NCBI GenBank assembly: GCA_032209605.1
Contig: JASFXZ010000010.1
Span: forward strand, 13,537,385-13,601,384
DNA length: 64,000 nucleotides
Source: Mactromeris polynyma
Taxonomy: Eukaryota > Mollusca > Bivalvia > Venerida > Mactridae
Direction: 5' to 3'
Position 1 is the stretch's first letter. Each line of letters begins with the position of its first letter. Shown here piece after piece: positions 1 through 15,900 of the stretch. The notes below the pieces were generated by a model that was given only the letters and a program-made list of their open reading frames with translations, ran no database searches and was not told the origin of the DNA. The position numbers and the translations under genes were made by a program.

Positions 1-920
1 CTACTTTGAAAGCACCGATGTATTCTATACTACGATGAAATATCTGCATATCGAGTTTAATTATATTAAATTACTTTTCTTAATCATTGCTATCAAAGCA
101 CAAAACCCCCAGAAAACGTTTGTTTTATTTGCATTTGGCGTGTTTACATTTATAATTTTTGGTCTTGATATATTGGAACTGCTGCACTAACCGCATAACA
201 GACACTTATGCCTTACAAAAAATAACTTCATAATACAGATTCTTTAATTCTGTCACTAAACAAATTGACAGCATGAAGAAACATAGAAAAAATGTCTGAA
301 TTAAAATAAATTCAAGTCAGTTTTATCTGCATTTTTCTGTTTTTGTATTTTGTTTTAAAAATTGATGTCATTATCCTAACATATACAATAATTGCTTGTG
401 ATGTTCAGGCCATTGTGATATATAGTATATAATTAATATTCTGCCCTTTACATTATACGCACACAGAGGCACCACAGTCAGTGTAATTGTTTGGGATATA
501 AATAACATTAGCCTGTCAAATGTTGATCATAGGAAATGCATTTGCCATGTAAATATAGATCAATTAGTCGCTATGAATAGCACCAAAAGTGTTATTCAAG
601 ATATTTGTTTACTTTACTAATATTGTAAATTTGTGCATAAATGAGTATGTGATATTTATTGTCATTGTCAAACAGTATCTCGGGATGATATCAGACCAAT
701 CTGTAAGTACTTATCCATTTATTGATGTTTTTAAGCAAATATTATCAATTATGTCACGCTTTCAACATTAATTGATCAATTCTTCACGGATATAAGTCTT
801 CTTGGGGACCATCATGTGATCTGAACTTTGATGTTGGCTTCTTTGAAAATCATTTCAATGCCAAAACTCTTATTAAGATGCACATTTGTTTTTTTATTGT
901 GTCTTTGTTGTTTCGTTAAG
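1..920. other. Non-coding, probably intron of the SWIM-Ulp1-PHD gene
   Basis: AT-rich DNA with no convincing exon. It ends in a long pyrimidine tract and an AAG acceptor at 918-920, directly before the first recognised exon of the downstream gene. The short open frames here have no recognisable domain and are read as chance. Confidence 0.5.
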
Positions 921-3900
921 AAATGGTGTGCTGCCTACAGAAGGGAACTTGTCGAACTCCGCGCTGGAACAACAAATGGGGTGGAAACAGTCCACAAAAT
1001 TTTGAAAGACACGTATCTGAAACGAAAGACGACAAATAGTCTCTCTAATCTGGTCAAATTACTAATGGAAGAATTCTTTCCTGATCGATTTCAAAAGTGA
1101 GTATTATTTGGATGGCATACATAATATTTTGCTATAATATTATTGCATTAAATAAGTTAGCTGTGTGAAAATTGATACAGTTGTCCATAAATACAAGATT
1201 ACATTCCCTGTTTTACCACCAGCTACAATTAATGACAACTAAAAAATGTTTTTACAGTTGAAAATTTTCTACTGGTGTATTGATGTTGAACACATTTATT
1301 AAATATCACTTGGTTTATTTACTGCATAGCTCTTTATCAATTTTGATAGCACAGCTTATTAAATATTTATATGAATCAGTTTGTATTCTGTCAGCTCAAT
1401 GTCTTCTTAGTTGGGTCATTTATGGTTTAATGTAAAAACAATTTTATCTGGCAATTATATATTATGCTAATAATATACATGAGTTGGCAGTAAGTTAGCG
1501 CTGGTGAAGATGTCTTGTGAATAAAATTTGGCTTGCGATTAAAATTTGGCTTGTTCTTTGGTCATTTAAAATTTAAAAACATTGTACAATGCTGTTTAGA
1601 ATCACAACTACAAATGTATAGTTTCTATATAGTCAAGGTTTATGTAATGAAACAATAAAATACATAAAATATATAAGACCTAAATCTGCTGTGGATGTCA
1701 AGTAATTTAAGTTTGTCAAAAGCATGATGATGATTGTAGGGAATAATATTCTTCATTTTAATATATTCATATTTATTCGATTAGCTACTGAAAATGCATT
1801 TGAAATCTAAAATATGTTTACTTTTAGGTATGTGGATCTCAATATCAAGATAAGCTCCAGTTTTCGAATGTACCACGAAGTGATTCCCGTGTTTTTGCAT
1901 GATAGGCCGAGGGAATTTATACAAAACTGCATGGATGAAATTGAGAAGTCCAAAAAGATTAACAGGTATGTATATTAATGTTGCTTCTCTTACATGATTA
2001 ATGGCCTAACAACCATTATTGAAGATACTATATTCATGTAACAGATGAACATATATCAAGCACATTCAATATAGCATTTACTGGTCCTGTAAATCAATTT
2101 CATATCATCATGTTTATAACAAAAATACATTATCTTACAACAGAGCCTGTTCTGCATTAGTGTCTAAATTTTGCTAACAATCTAACCAGATATACACTCT
2201 GTTTAAACTCTTTATTATTTAATATTTGGCCTAAAAAGGCTTTATCAAAATTATGAATATATGAATTATGAATGGATATTGTTTTCATGTGTTGTATAAG
2301 AAAGTTGACAATGTAGTTTGAAACAACTGTTTCATCATTTTGATAAAGCCTTATTAGGCAAAATATTAAAAAATAAAGAGGTTAAACAGAGTGACTATTA
2401 TTTGTCCTACTATGGACTTTTATCTGAGATTATACTCAGATATAGTCAAAGATTTTTGTTTACTACTGATGGTTTGAAAACAACTGTCCTGAAATGCACT
2501 CTAAAAATGGGCAATTACTTGTTACATGTAGTATCATATGAAATGAGACATTGTAATATCATTTTGTGCTGGAACAGAGTTAAAACTCAGTCAATTTGTT
2601 TCAGCGACAGTATATCCATTGTGGAAAGTGCCGATGTTGCCATCTTTCATGGTAATACAACACAACAGGTTTATCTAGGCGATATAGAAAGTTACCCAGC
2701 ATGCAACTGTTATGTGTGGACCCAAAAACACATGCCATGTTGTCATATGTTTGCAGTGATGTTGGAAGAAGATGGAATGATTAAATGGCAGAAACTGTCT
2801 GCAAAATATTGGGCATTGCAATATTACAATGTTGACAATGACATAATAGTTACACGAGGTAAGCTATGAATGACATCCTGCTCATTTTGTTTTTCTTGAT
2901 AGAATGGCAGGGGTACTTATTAGAAAATTGAATGGAAATGTTGTAATGGAATTCGTTTTCATCACTAAGATGTTACATCCTATTTGTTCTGTTGACCACT
3001 CAAAAGTTGTCTGTGTGCAATACCTCATACCATCTACTTGCCATCATAACTATTGCGCATGTGTTATAAAGTCCCATGGGTCTATGACCTCTTTTATTTT
3101 GATCAAATAAAACTTCTCAAAGCTTGTGATATGGTGGTAATTGTCAGTTTTATGTAGAATTATGGCATATTATTGAATGGGTAACCAATGATACAAGAAG
3201 GAATTATTATTAAGATTACCTTAAAATGAATCAAAGGCAAACACATCAGAATAAGGAATTCTTTTACAGGATCAGAGACACAGCATAATGATACCAGTGT
3301 TGAATGTCCTGAAGATGTACCATCACCCCATGGAGAGAAACCTGAAGAATCTGAGCAAGGTTTTATGCCATATTTTTTTTTTTTAAAGTCTGTATTATCA
3401 ATAATTTCAAAAAATTAAAGTATAACCTAAAACATAATTATTCATGTGATAAAAATGCCACATCAATTATATGAAGAATCAATATTGATAATAAAGGTTT
3501 AAGAAGAATTAGCTATTTTTTGTATTTATAAATCTTTCTCTTTCAATGAAGGTGAAAGTTTTTAAGTCATAATTGGAGAATATATTAATTATGAAAATAA
3601 AAGACAGCATGTATGTAGAAAATTATTTGCTGAAAACATACTGTGATAATTAGGAGTAGAAGATGTGTTATAGATAGACATGATAACTGCATAAATCTTA
3701 GTATGTTTATTTTCATAAAAAAAATCAAATCTGAAAATAAAGCACTGAAATGAAGTCATATTGTATTTTTTTCAGGAAAGAAATTCAAGTGTTTACGAAC
3801 ATTACAACAAGAATGCCGCACTTCACTGAAGCACTTGACAAATAAGACCTATGTTCTGCAGAGCAGAGATGTTTTAGAGAAAGTGAAGTGTGGCATTGAC

Positions 3901-6900
3901 AATATCGTAAGCAGTTTGAATGATGGTACATGTATTGATTTAAGAGTAGAACCCCTGAAGCGGAGAAGGTATTTTAAGAAATACAGAGGGAGGTCCGGAT
4001 TGAGAGCATCTGGCCTTCGAAAAAAAATTAAAGTGAAAGCAGATGTAGGTATGTACCTTTTCGTATTTTATTTGAAATTTGTATTAGATGAATTTCTTTT
4101 AATGTTTTTTAACTTATATATGTGTCAATTGTATTCCATGTTCATGTATGTTCCTTTTCATGTCAATGTCTAGGACATTGCATGTATTAGGTCATAAATG
4201 TATGTTATTTTGTGAAAACTATGCCTGCCATAACAAAATGATGAGAAACATAACAAAACATATAAATTTAGATGAATGTGTAACCTGGAATTTTTTATAC
4301 ACAACTTCTGTTTCCTCATTTATTATGTTTAATGTAATACAAATTGATGTTCATTTCCATATTAAAACGCATATTATATGTATAACTTCACTAGCGCATG
4401 ATTATTGTATGCAACTGGCGGATCCAAGGGGAGGCGCACCTGGCGCGCGCTCCCCCTAAAATTCCCCAACCTTACATGTATGTCTGAGTATAAATACGAA
4501 ATATACAGAGATCTTTAATTATAATATTTTCAAATAAGTGATTCTGAATTGGTTTTATGTTCAATAACTTAAAAAACACAGTCGCTGCCGTTTTTTCAGG
4601 CTTCAGCAAAATTAAAAGATGACCAAAATGTTACCCCCCCCCCCCCCCAACTCCTGGATCCGCCCCTGTATGCCATTATCTTTCACATGACACAATCTTA
4701 GATTTGTTGTGGAACAGATCAATTTTGCGAGAGGATGTGTTTGATATCCAGCAATATGTTTCAATTAAGAAAGACAAACATTTTTTTTATGGTAAAATTA
4801 TATGCTGAGCGTGTATGAGATTGTACTAATGATTTTGATTTATTATTTTTCAGTTGAAAATATTGCTCATGACCTAAGTGTAGAAGTGGAAGGTCATTAC
4901 AGCATACCTGAGGACATAGATCAGAACAGTGGGTAGTTTTGTCATTATATGAACCACACAATTATTGTCTATTGGCAAACATCTTTTTTGGATATATACA
5001 ATTAATCCCTATGTAAGGAACAACAATGGATTCAAATCATACAAAGCTATTTAAAATTGCAATGGAAATGTATTTGACATTTTAACTGTCAATCATACCA
5101 ACATTTAGTTGAATATACACTATTCACACTCTGAATTTGTCTTGTATGAAGAACAACTTGTTTTGACATAATTAAAGCTATGGAAAACTACAGAACACTA
5201 TTGTTAAGTTATTTCTCATGTGTGTATTTATTTGCTCAATTTGACTTGTATACTATTAATGCCATGTAACCCTTTGATTTTTTTAAAGGCAATGAATTGG
5301 CCAGTGGTTGGGGACAGCTGAGTCAGAGTGAAAGAGATGAATTGCAGGGTATGAAAATTAAACCAAAAATACAAAGCATTTTTTACGCCAACTTTTTGTT
5401 CATTTGGAATACTTGTTGATTATCATTCATTGTTGGTAATTTCTGATCCAGGGTATTTGTTTAATTTAACTAAGAATCATGTAATTGAAGCAATTATAAT
5501 AATCATTTAAGTGGTTTTCATCAATGATCATCACTTGGATAGATGAACCTTTTAAGAATTTAACATTTTATGAAGTGTTTGGATGGTTGGTCAGTCACTT
5601 GTTTAATACATGTACAGACTTTTGTAGCATACAAATTTTAGCTTTTTCCAATTACTTTCATTTTGTTGTACGTTGGTTTCCTAAGAAGTTAGTGTTTTGT
5701 TGATAAACATTTTTTGGCTATCACAGTACTTTTAACAATACTTTCCAGCTTCAAATCTTGTGGATAGACTATGGGGATTGAATTGTGATTATGACATTCC
5801 TGTGGCCAAGGTATTTGGTACAACTGTCACTGATGCCGACATCCAGTGTCTTCGAGGATCTGGTTGGCTTACTGATAACGTAAGTTAGTATTGTACATAT
5901 TCTGTGTAAAATTTACCATATTTCTTGGTCTTAACAATGAGTAAAATTCAATCTCAAATGCTATTCAGATACATGTTGTTTGTAATCATATTTATATTAT
6001 CATGTAGACATTACTATATATATATATAGTAACTATACAGTAAGTAGCATATTTGTTGCACAGTATAAACTGGTTCTCTTCATCAGTTAACATGCATAGC
6101 CTATTTGTAGTCCAACATACCTGTCGTGATATTGTTCAAACGAATGAATAATAATGTATATACATGTAAGGTTGACTCATTAAACTTGTTATGCATAATA
6201 TAAATATAAGATGTATTCATAAAAAAGGGCTAACATTATTTTCCAGGTCATTGATTGTTATATAAAGATGATAACAATCCAACAAAATGATCTGGGAAGA
6301 AGTATTCTTCAAATGGTGAGTTCGACTATGTTTGCAGTTATGAATGGTAATGGAGGCTCATGGGTGCCTGTACCTGGTCGCAACAATCAAAAGGTAATTA
6401 TAATTGTGTTAGATAGACTAAAAAACAAGAAGTGAGGTGTAATCACTTGTATTGTCGAGCACAATATCTTTGTGATAGTTGAAATGTAGGAAACGTTTTT
6501 CCTGTTACTAAGTTGTACCATGGTGTTAAATATGTAGTACATAATGGATGCTACACCCATTTACATAACCAGCACATTAAGCTGTACAATCTCATTTGAT
6601 TTAATTGTTTAATTAATTCATTTAAAATCGATTATTGGCTGAATTATCCAATGTTATTTTCAGTTAAGCAGCTTTAATATGGTTATAGGAGCATATCACA
6701 GAAGCTCCCATTGGACTTTGGTGGTAAGATGTTTGTTTTTATGTATTTGATTTCTTATTGTTTTGTATGTAATTGCTATAAAATGTACAATACTGGTTCT
6801 CTTTGTTTGTAATGTGATTGAACAATGAGCTTTTATGTGTGTGTATTTGTATTGTTCTATATTACATTAAGAAATCTTTAAGTACTTGAATAATGTATAG

Positions 6901-9900
6901 AGATGTATTTCTATTTTGTTATTAATTGGATTCAAATAATATTCCCAGATAGTGGAAATTTCATCCGCAACAGTGTATTTCTATAATCCAACTGGTGAAA
7001 ATGAACTTGAAATGGATGATATTATTTCATCTTGGAGGTAAGTGATTTAATGGTATCAGTTTTTCCGAAGGTTGACAATTTTGCTATCCCAAAAAATATA
7101 TAATTATGATATTTATTTTACTGTAATAAACATAATTTAATAAATGTAAAACTCATTATTTTATTAATTCTATTAATAGAACATATATATATTATTGCAG
7201 TCGCCAGGATTGACAGAAAAATCTATAACCTTGTAGACACTTATTTTCATTTCCTGCATAAGGGCATCTTGTCATTGCGTTTGACAGTACAAACAGTAAA
7301 ACTATCAACCGGTTGATAGAATTTTCTGTTGATAACAGACAAAATATCCCTTCTTAGATAAATGTCTTGATTGAGAATGAAATTCGGTTATAATGATACT
7401 GTTTGTGCATTGTAAAATTAACAATGGTATTTGTCGATAAATTTGTGGTACATTCATGAAATATTGCAGCAAATTCATTGAAGGATATACACAAAGAACT
7501 AATGATCTCCATATGCCATCAAAATGGACTATCCAGACCAAACCTCACTGTAGGCAGACAGATGGATTTAATTGTGGTGTATATTGCTTAATAGTATGTA
7601 TGTTTGTTTGTCTTTGCATATTAAAACTGGATAACATTGATATTTCTTTCTGTCTGACTGTACCAAATTGCACCCAGCTTTTTAAAAAATAGAACATTCA
7701 TGATAATTGTACAATTATGGAATTTTCATCGGTTGTACATGATGTGATATGCAGTGAAAAAAACATTAATGACCATAGTATTTTGCACTGAATTTTTAAA
7801 TCATTTGTGAATATCCCATGTTTTGAATTGACATCTCCAAAGACTTTATTGTGCTGTGAATATCAACAAAATTAAATTAATAATGCTTCTTTCTGATTAG
7901 AAAATGGTTACTCATGGTCAGTTCAATCTGTGTGTATTCATAGTTTATATAATAACATTATCTTCTCCTGCAGTTTGGTTTTCATTATTGTTGTAGTTTG
8001 CTGAGAAACACTTGATTGGCACTGATAACCTGGACATTGATGCAGATGAACTGAAGCAAATGAGGAAACATATTGCCACCAAATTCATGCTTTTTGAAGG
8101 TAAAATGTTTTCTCCTGTAGGTTATTGACTGTTACTGAATAATTCACATATTATTTGCATGTAAATAATTTCCGTGTGATTAATTCTTTGGGGAATTTAC
8201 CTATTATTGTCAGGTATGACCTTCTGACTGATTTGACTGTGTTATTCTTTCCTCACTTTACCAATTATTTACTCTATTGCGTCATATGTGACCTTGCATA
8301 AATTTAATAATATTCACTGATGTATATTGCATTCAATAAACTTAAAGAGATTCCCCTTGTATGACATGTGTATGAAATTCACCACACTCATTGTCAATGA
8401 CTTGTTTTTATCTTGTTTATTAAAATGCGTAATAAATTATGAAAACCATAACCGCTAACGTTTTGACTGGAACACAGTAGATTCCATGTGTTCAACATCC
8501 TTAGTACACTTGCACCGGCGACTGTCAGGTCGAACATATGCATGTACACCGATGGTGCCGCAAACAATAGATGGCAGTTTGAGCTTTGGAAGTTTAACGG
8601 CACATCAGAATAATATCTGTAATACTTTTAATTGCTCTCATTTCCGATGTTTTTATATGTTTTGTCATTATTTTCAGAGTATTTGATTGATTGTTGTCCA
8701 AAGTGTGGATTTCAAATTGATAGTGAAGAAGAGCAGGTTTTTCGCTAGACTTTTGTTTTAATTGTGTTGTTAATGAACTGTATGAGTATTTTGCTGCTTG
8801 GATTTCAACCAAACTTCATAGGATTGATCAGCATCAAGTGTAGTTGTGCGTCCTTGTCGTTTGGTTCCGCTCTGATAATTTTTCACTGAGTTATGGCCCT
8901 TCGATGTTTTTACAATGGTGAAGTTTGTCCGTGCTTCATCTCAAATCCTTGTTGTTTCGTTCTGCTCAGATAATTTTTTACCAAGTTATTGCCTTTTGAT
9001 GTTTTTATACATATACAGTGCATGATGAACTAATCAAAGAAAGGTCATATGACTATATTTCTTGTTTGCTCGATATTTTATTCTAAAATCCTCTATCAAT
9101 ATTGTATCAGTATTACAATTACTGACGAGGAGACATCAGTTTTTGCTTAAAACCAACCATCTAGTTTATATTGTGTGTCTCTTTATTTACATTCTTGAGA
9201 ATCTTGTATCACTACAAACCCACAGGTGAGTTCAATTATATGAAATATTATATATACTTTTAGTTGCAGTGCAGGAAATGTCTGCGATACTTTCATTTTA
9301 AAGCCTATTGTGTAGAAAATGAGATCAATGAAATGACAGATGGTGCAGAATTTACTTGCAAGCTATGCAATATTGGATTTTGGGTAAATTATATTCACTT
9401 TCAAATATTCTTTTTTTAAAATCATTTTCAAGTGGTGAATTTGTTGTTGATACAGTTCTAACAGTACTTTGAAGATTTGTGACTATTACAATTTGTGGTT
9501 AAGAAAATTCTCAAGCCAGTCTACTTACAGAAATCGCTGATCAAAATACCTGCACAAATTTTATATATTAAATATGATAATTGGTTGTACAGATTATTAT
9601 ATTTCTCTCCAGCCTCAGCCACTGTGTCAAACAAAGGAGACAGAGAATATGAAAGCAGTGCAATGGACTACAGCACATGAAGTAAGATTTTTGATAATTA
9701 ACTATTAAACTGTTAAACCTAAATTTATTATGCCCCCACTCTGAAAAGGGGGGGGGGCATATAGATTTGCCCTTGTCCGTCCGTCCTTCCTTCCGTCCGT
9801 CACAAAATATTGTGTGACTCATATCTCCAAAGTGCAAAGTTATGCCTTTGACTTAGTTAAAATATAGCCTACAGAGTATGCAATCTTGTGTCACTCATAT

Positions 9901-12900
9901 CTCCAAAAGTATATGAGCCAGAGTTATAAGACTTTACAGAAATGTTCACATGCATGTGTTATATTGCACCTGGGGATTCATAATTCGGTGAGCCCAGTAA
10001 GTGCAAAGTTGTGGCCCTTGATTTATTGAAAATATAGCATACAGAGCGTGTAATTTTGTGTCGCGCATATCTCCAACAGTATATCAGCTACACTCACCAA
10101 CCTGTATAGTTGTGTACCTGGGGTTTCATGTATGATTATGCCCAGTAAGTGCAAAGTTATGGCCCTTGACTTATCACCATAATCAGTACAGTTGTTCACT
10201 TGGTAATTTTGATATCCATTCACAAACTATGAGCAGAATAATAGCATTTGCTTTTGTGACAAAGGCTGCAAGTGGGGGCATCTGTGTCCTATGGACGCAT
10301 TCTAGTTATTAATGTTTTCTACATTTATGATTTATGTTTGCAATCAACATTATATTAATTGCACACACGATAATGAGTTTGCATCAAGCATTATTTATGT
10401 TGATGTGAAGCACATAGTATTTATTTGCTGAGTGGAAAACTTATAAAGAAGAAAGGCATAACAACTTGACTTGACTATCTAGGATTCTTCAATAATTTTT
10501 ATTTTGCTACCTATTTAATAAGTCTTTATATGATAGGTAATAAAAAAATTGAAGACAGATGATGATGTGGTCATTATAGATAAGGTATTTATATTTTTGT
10601 CTATTAGTATTGGCAGTGTAATATTAAGAAAAAAATATATAATAAATCATATCAACATGACAAATAACTATACTTAATTGATGTTAATGGTTTACATTAA
10701 ATTAGATTGTTTCACTGATTTTTAAGTGCAGACCATTCAAGTGTTGTAACATATAATATAAACCAATTAAAATAAAATCTGTTTTATTGGAATGTGCTGT
10801 TTATTGGCTAAATACCAATCTCTGTATTAATTACTTGTCTCAGATTTAACCCTGTGATGAATGAGAAACAGTGTTGATGAATATTTCCTGTTATATGTGA
10901 ACTAATTATCAAGGATTTATATTTTAGAAAGATGATGGAAGAAAGCTACGAAATATCTGTAAAAAGGTTTGTGACCATGCATTCTTCTTCTTTTAAAATA
11001 ATTGCCAACATACATACTGAATCATTCATTATTGAAACACTATGGCCATGTGTGAGGTGTTAAAGAGGGGGCTACCGGGTCACCCAAGTTAATCGGTCCA
11101 GCTGGGAGAACCTGACAGCGTGATAAAAAGTGCAATTAATTTGCAATTCCTGACAATCACATTGATTACTATCATGAAGGTCATGATATCATTCATTAAA
11201 TCAGTAATATACATTTCAATAAATTCTGGGGCCCTAACTTCTGAAATAAATTGTTTGCCAGCATTTTAGTTCAGTGCTAAAATCATACTAAAATATACTT
11301 CAATATTCGTTATTGTGTACTTGCTATTACTTCATCATTTCATTCTGTTGCATTGTAGAGAAAGAGATCATCATATGTATATACTGAAATAAAAAAGCAG
11401 AAGAAAGAGTACTGTGTCTGCCGAACTCAGGATGATGGAAGGTACAATTTAGTGCTTTATTGAGCTATTAAAATTAATTAACATCATAAAATGATTTCAA
11501 TATAAAATACATACATGCATTTATTGGCATGAGGCAATTAATAGCTTTTGGTCATTTACAATATATTGTACATGTATATGTGTATCACATTCACCTTGAT
11601 TAGGGTATAAATAAGCCAAGTTAGCTTCCCATTGATGAATTATTGCCATAAATAGATCAATTATGACATAATTACCTTACTGTTTCTCACCATTTTAATA
11701 ATAAAATATGTAAACCCAAGAAAACTAAATTGAAATAATCTGAAAATTATTCCTGATAAGATATCAAACATTGGTAGATAGCAATTATCTAATATACTAT
11801 ACTATGAAATACGTTTATTGGTACTATCAAACATTATATTGGTTTGATAATTCATTGTTTACATTTGTCTTTCAAATAATTTGGTTGCATATGTCGTTTG
11901 ACACATATTATCAATGTTTTATATAACTTATATCTTGTTGTATATGTAGGTTGTACTGGCAGTGCTTAAAGTGTAATGAGTGGTTTCATCCTGCATGTAT
12001 TGGTAGAGATGACACAGACTCTCCTAACCCTTTTTTGTGTGATGATTGTTTGGTTAGTAAATAGTAATAACTTAGCTTGACAGCCTAATTAAAATCTATT
12101 ATACATGCATTGGTTTGTTGCAAGTAACGTTTCATGTTATTCATGGTTTCGTTTTTGATATTTAACTGTCAGTAAAACATTGTCATAGGAAATAAATCAG
12201 TGATTTTGTTAATGTCACAAAACATTTATTCTTTCAGAGCAAGCATGTTAAACATTGGATGAGTGAGAATGTGTTTGAAAATGATGAGGTGAGTTTTATA
12301 ATACAGCAAATAAATTTTTTCATTAGAACTAAGTAAATCGAGCAATGTTCTGAATTTCATATCTATATAGTCTATATCTAATAATTAGACTGATGATTTT
12401 TTTATGATTTTGCTTTATAAACTATGTTTGATCTTATTTAGTCATGAATATTCTCAACAGTTAAAAATGTTTTCCTTTTCAAATGTAATGGAAATACTTT
12501 TTGTGTATCCAATTTCTTTTATGTCACTGGCAGTATATTGCCCCGTAATGTTCCTCAATATACATCGTTAAAAGGTTGCTTGATTTTAAAATTAATCTTC
12601 AATCGTCTGATCACGTTTACGTCATCAAACTGATATGGACACAAACTTATAAAAATTCAATCATTTAAAATATTTCTATATCTATTGACTCATGTATGAA
12701 GCTAAAATGTCAATTTCCAGTAATTTGTAGACATCAAGCAATCAAAATTTCCAATTCAAGCCGTCTGCCAAAAAGGATATGAGGCGCATGAAGGAGAAAT
12801 TTGTTTGAATGTCATATATAGTAAAACCTCACTTAAAGACCACCTTAATATTAAGACCACACTTGTCATGTCCATTTTGACTGTTCCGCTCTTTATTCAA

Positions 12901-15900
12901 CCTCAACATTAAGACCAGTTTAAATGGTCCCATGGGCGGTCGCATTATTAAGGTTTTACTGTACCTTGTCCGCACCTTGAGCTTTTAACCAATTAAATTA
13001 ATTGGTTTTTAATTGCAGTAATATAGATATATATATATCATAAACCTTGAAAAGATATAATTTTGTACATTATAATAATGCAAATCTTATGTTGGTATAT
13101 ATGTTGTTTGCAGGAGGAAGAAGACAGAAATTTCTTAATTGATTCGAAGTTAGCTTTGTCTAAGGTATGTACTGCAACTTCTTATTTGAATCATATTCAA
13201 ATTTGCCAATGTTAAAAACTTGTATTATTTCATGTAAGTCTAACAGATTAGCACAGGAAATAAGTGTCATGTTCTTATAAACTTACATATTTCAGATTCC
13301 AGAAGCATACAAGCGCTGCTTGAATATCACTTCATCCACAGTCATGAAAAGGTAACTTTGAAAATTAATTCTTTGCATTAATTTTACAAATACCTATGTC
13401 AATAGATTATTAGTTTTCTGCTTTGAAAAAAAAAGTCAAGACAAAGTAGTTGATGTTTGCATTTGTTTATGTGATATTCTGTAGTCTTATGTAGTTAATT
13501 GGTTTAGGTTTATGGTTACAAAAATTGGCATTGGAAAATGAAAATTAATATCTGATAATAAAATAATTATATTATGTAATTGATTTTTTGAGACATTTTT
13601 TAATCCTGTCTGTTACATTCATGTAAATATTGTATGACATAATATTATGTTTTTAAGAGTTATGTCATTATTTCAATGGTTAAATAGTGTGTGTTTTTAT
13701 TTTTAATGTGTAGTCTCTTATAACTGAATTTGAGTAGTGATAGATACATATTTTTACCGAAATAATTGTTGTAGTTAGTATTATGTACAATGTATATTGA
13801 ATAAATTATTAAATATGTATGTTTCTCTTTGGATTGGAATTGTATTTTTCTATTGCATATTGACAGTAATGTAGACTGGTTACAAAGCCATTGCAAATTT
13901 ATAAAAAAAATGACAGCACCACACTGTTATGGTTTTGGATTTGGTGTTTACACTCAACAGGTAAATTTATGTGTGCCTAAATATTGCATTCCTTTTACAA
14001 TATACTCTATTTAAAAAAATAAACAGTCAAACCTGTCTGTAAAGACCACCCATGGGAACAGCAAAATGTGGTCTTTGTTTACAGGTGGTCTCTATTAACA
14101 GATTAAATACCATTGAAAATGGTCTGATGGGAGATCAAATTGGTGGTCTTTGCAGACAGGTTTTGCAATAGTGGTCTTTGTTTGCAGGTGGTCTTTAACA
14201 CAGGTTTGACTGTACATTCACTATATTTGAAAATATGTTTATCGAAAGATTACAAGAGATATTAGTAACGTTACAAATCACAAGTTTGAGAATTTAAAAC
14301 AGGATTTTTAAGTTGAAAATGTGGTTTTGTTATTATATGAAAAATATGGCATTATGTAGTACAAGTTGTAGGTGTTGAAAACAAACATCACACATTGACT
14401 TCAGGTCAACCTTTCTGTTTATTTCATCGTATGGAATATTGTTCATGTTATTGATCCTTCTGAAATTTACACTGTCCTTAACTTTGTGGCATTTTCAGTG
14501 AATGTGTGTTAACTGTTCAAATGTATACATTTTTACTGCAGGCTCTGTTAACTGTGGAACACAACATCGTGAAGAAATTTGTGACAAGGAAAAGGTCAGT
14601 TATACCAATCGTATTGTGGCAGCAATAAGTGCTATTAATTTAAACCCTAATATTATTTCCTAATAAAGACTGCATAATGATGATCAAAATGATCAAAATA
14701 ATTCACATTGGACTTAAAGATATACATAGCATATTTATTAATGTTGGATATCAACTCAATCCTATGCTTTTGAATGTAGTTTTCAAATATAAATTTTCTA
14801 TTTATTAACATCAATAAAATGTTATGTCCCTACAATGGAGGAGACAACTGCATGCATTTTATTACAAGACATTTCATAAAATATAATTTCAATGTGAACT
14901 TTTCAGTATCTGCTCATTAGGCGGTGAATTAAAAGAATGTGCAAGTGCGAAATTGAAAGCTGAATTTGTTAAAGATAAATTGTGAGTATTTAAAATGCTT
15001 ATTTTTGGTTTCTTACCATGGACTATCACAATAACTAGACAATCTAAGGGAAAAACTTATTTTTTATTGAAACATCTTTAACTTTATGGAAATAGACAAA
15101 ATATCATGTGTTTGTGTAAAATAAATAAATCAATTTATATCTATATAAATGCTGTATATGTATTCCCGGTGTGAAATGACATTTATATGATTTCATTTAA
15201 TTTTACTTATCAGTTTCAGAGTTTTGATGTTTTTATTAGTGTAATGTTATTTGATTGAAATTTTTTAATTGCTTCTCAATACTTCTATTACAGTCTTGCA
15301 GAACAGTATGTGAGACAGGTATTAAATAAAGAAGCATTAATATTAATAATGCAAGAGGTATAAATCATTACTTTATTTACCTGTCTATATATTTATATTC
15401 CAATATTTAAATATATATGTATAATTATTAAGATTGACACTATTGTATTCATGACTTTCAAACATATGTTATGTACAAAGACTTGGTCTTAATTTTAATG
15501 TCTTTTGCCTTGACAAGTTATTCTAAATACAATGCCAAAACATATTTTTTACAAATAACATGTGACATCTGTAGGATGTAAAACACTGTTTTATACTTGA
15601 CTGGTTACCATTTGTGTAATTCCAGGCTTCTGACATCACATATGAGGATGCCTTTAAACAACTGAGCCTTACCCAGTGTAAGAGTGTGGCAGCATCCCTT
15701 CATAAAGGCATAGCAATGTGTAAATATATTATATTATTATCATTCACTCTCCGCTTGGGTAATATAGACATATGGTCCTGGTGTACCTGCAAATCTGCAT
15801 TTTTTACTTCAAAACTTGTGTCATTCATATCTTCTGAACCATTTGACCTTCAGTTTAAAACTTTATATGACTGTATGTCAGCATTTGAAATTTGGCATCT

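Noticed and set aside
828..920. Open frame giving an N-terminal extension with a Leu/Cys-rich hydrophobic stretch before KWCAAYRREL
   Set aside because: The hydrophobic stretch is the translated pyrimidine tract of an intron acceptor (AAG at 918-920). The gene continues upstream by splicing, so this is not a signal peptide or start.
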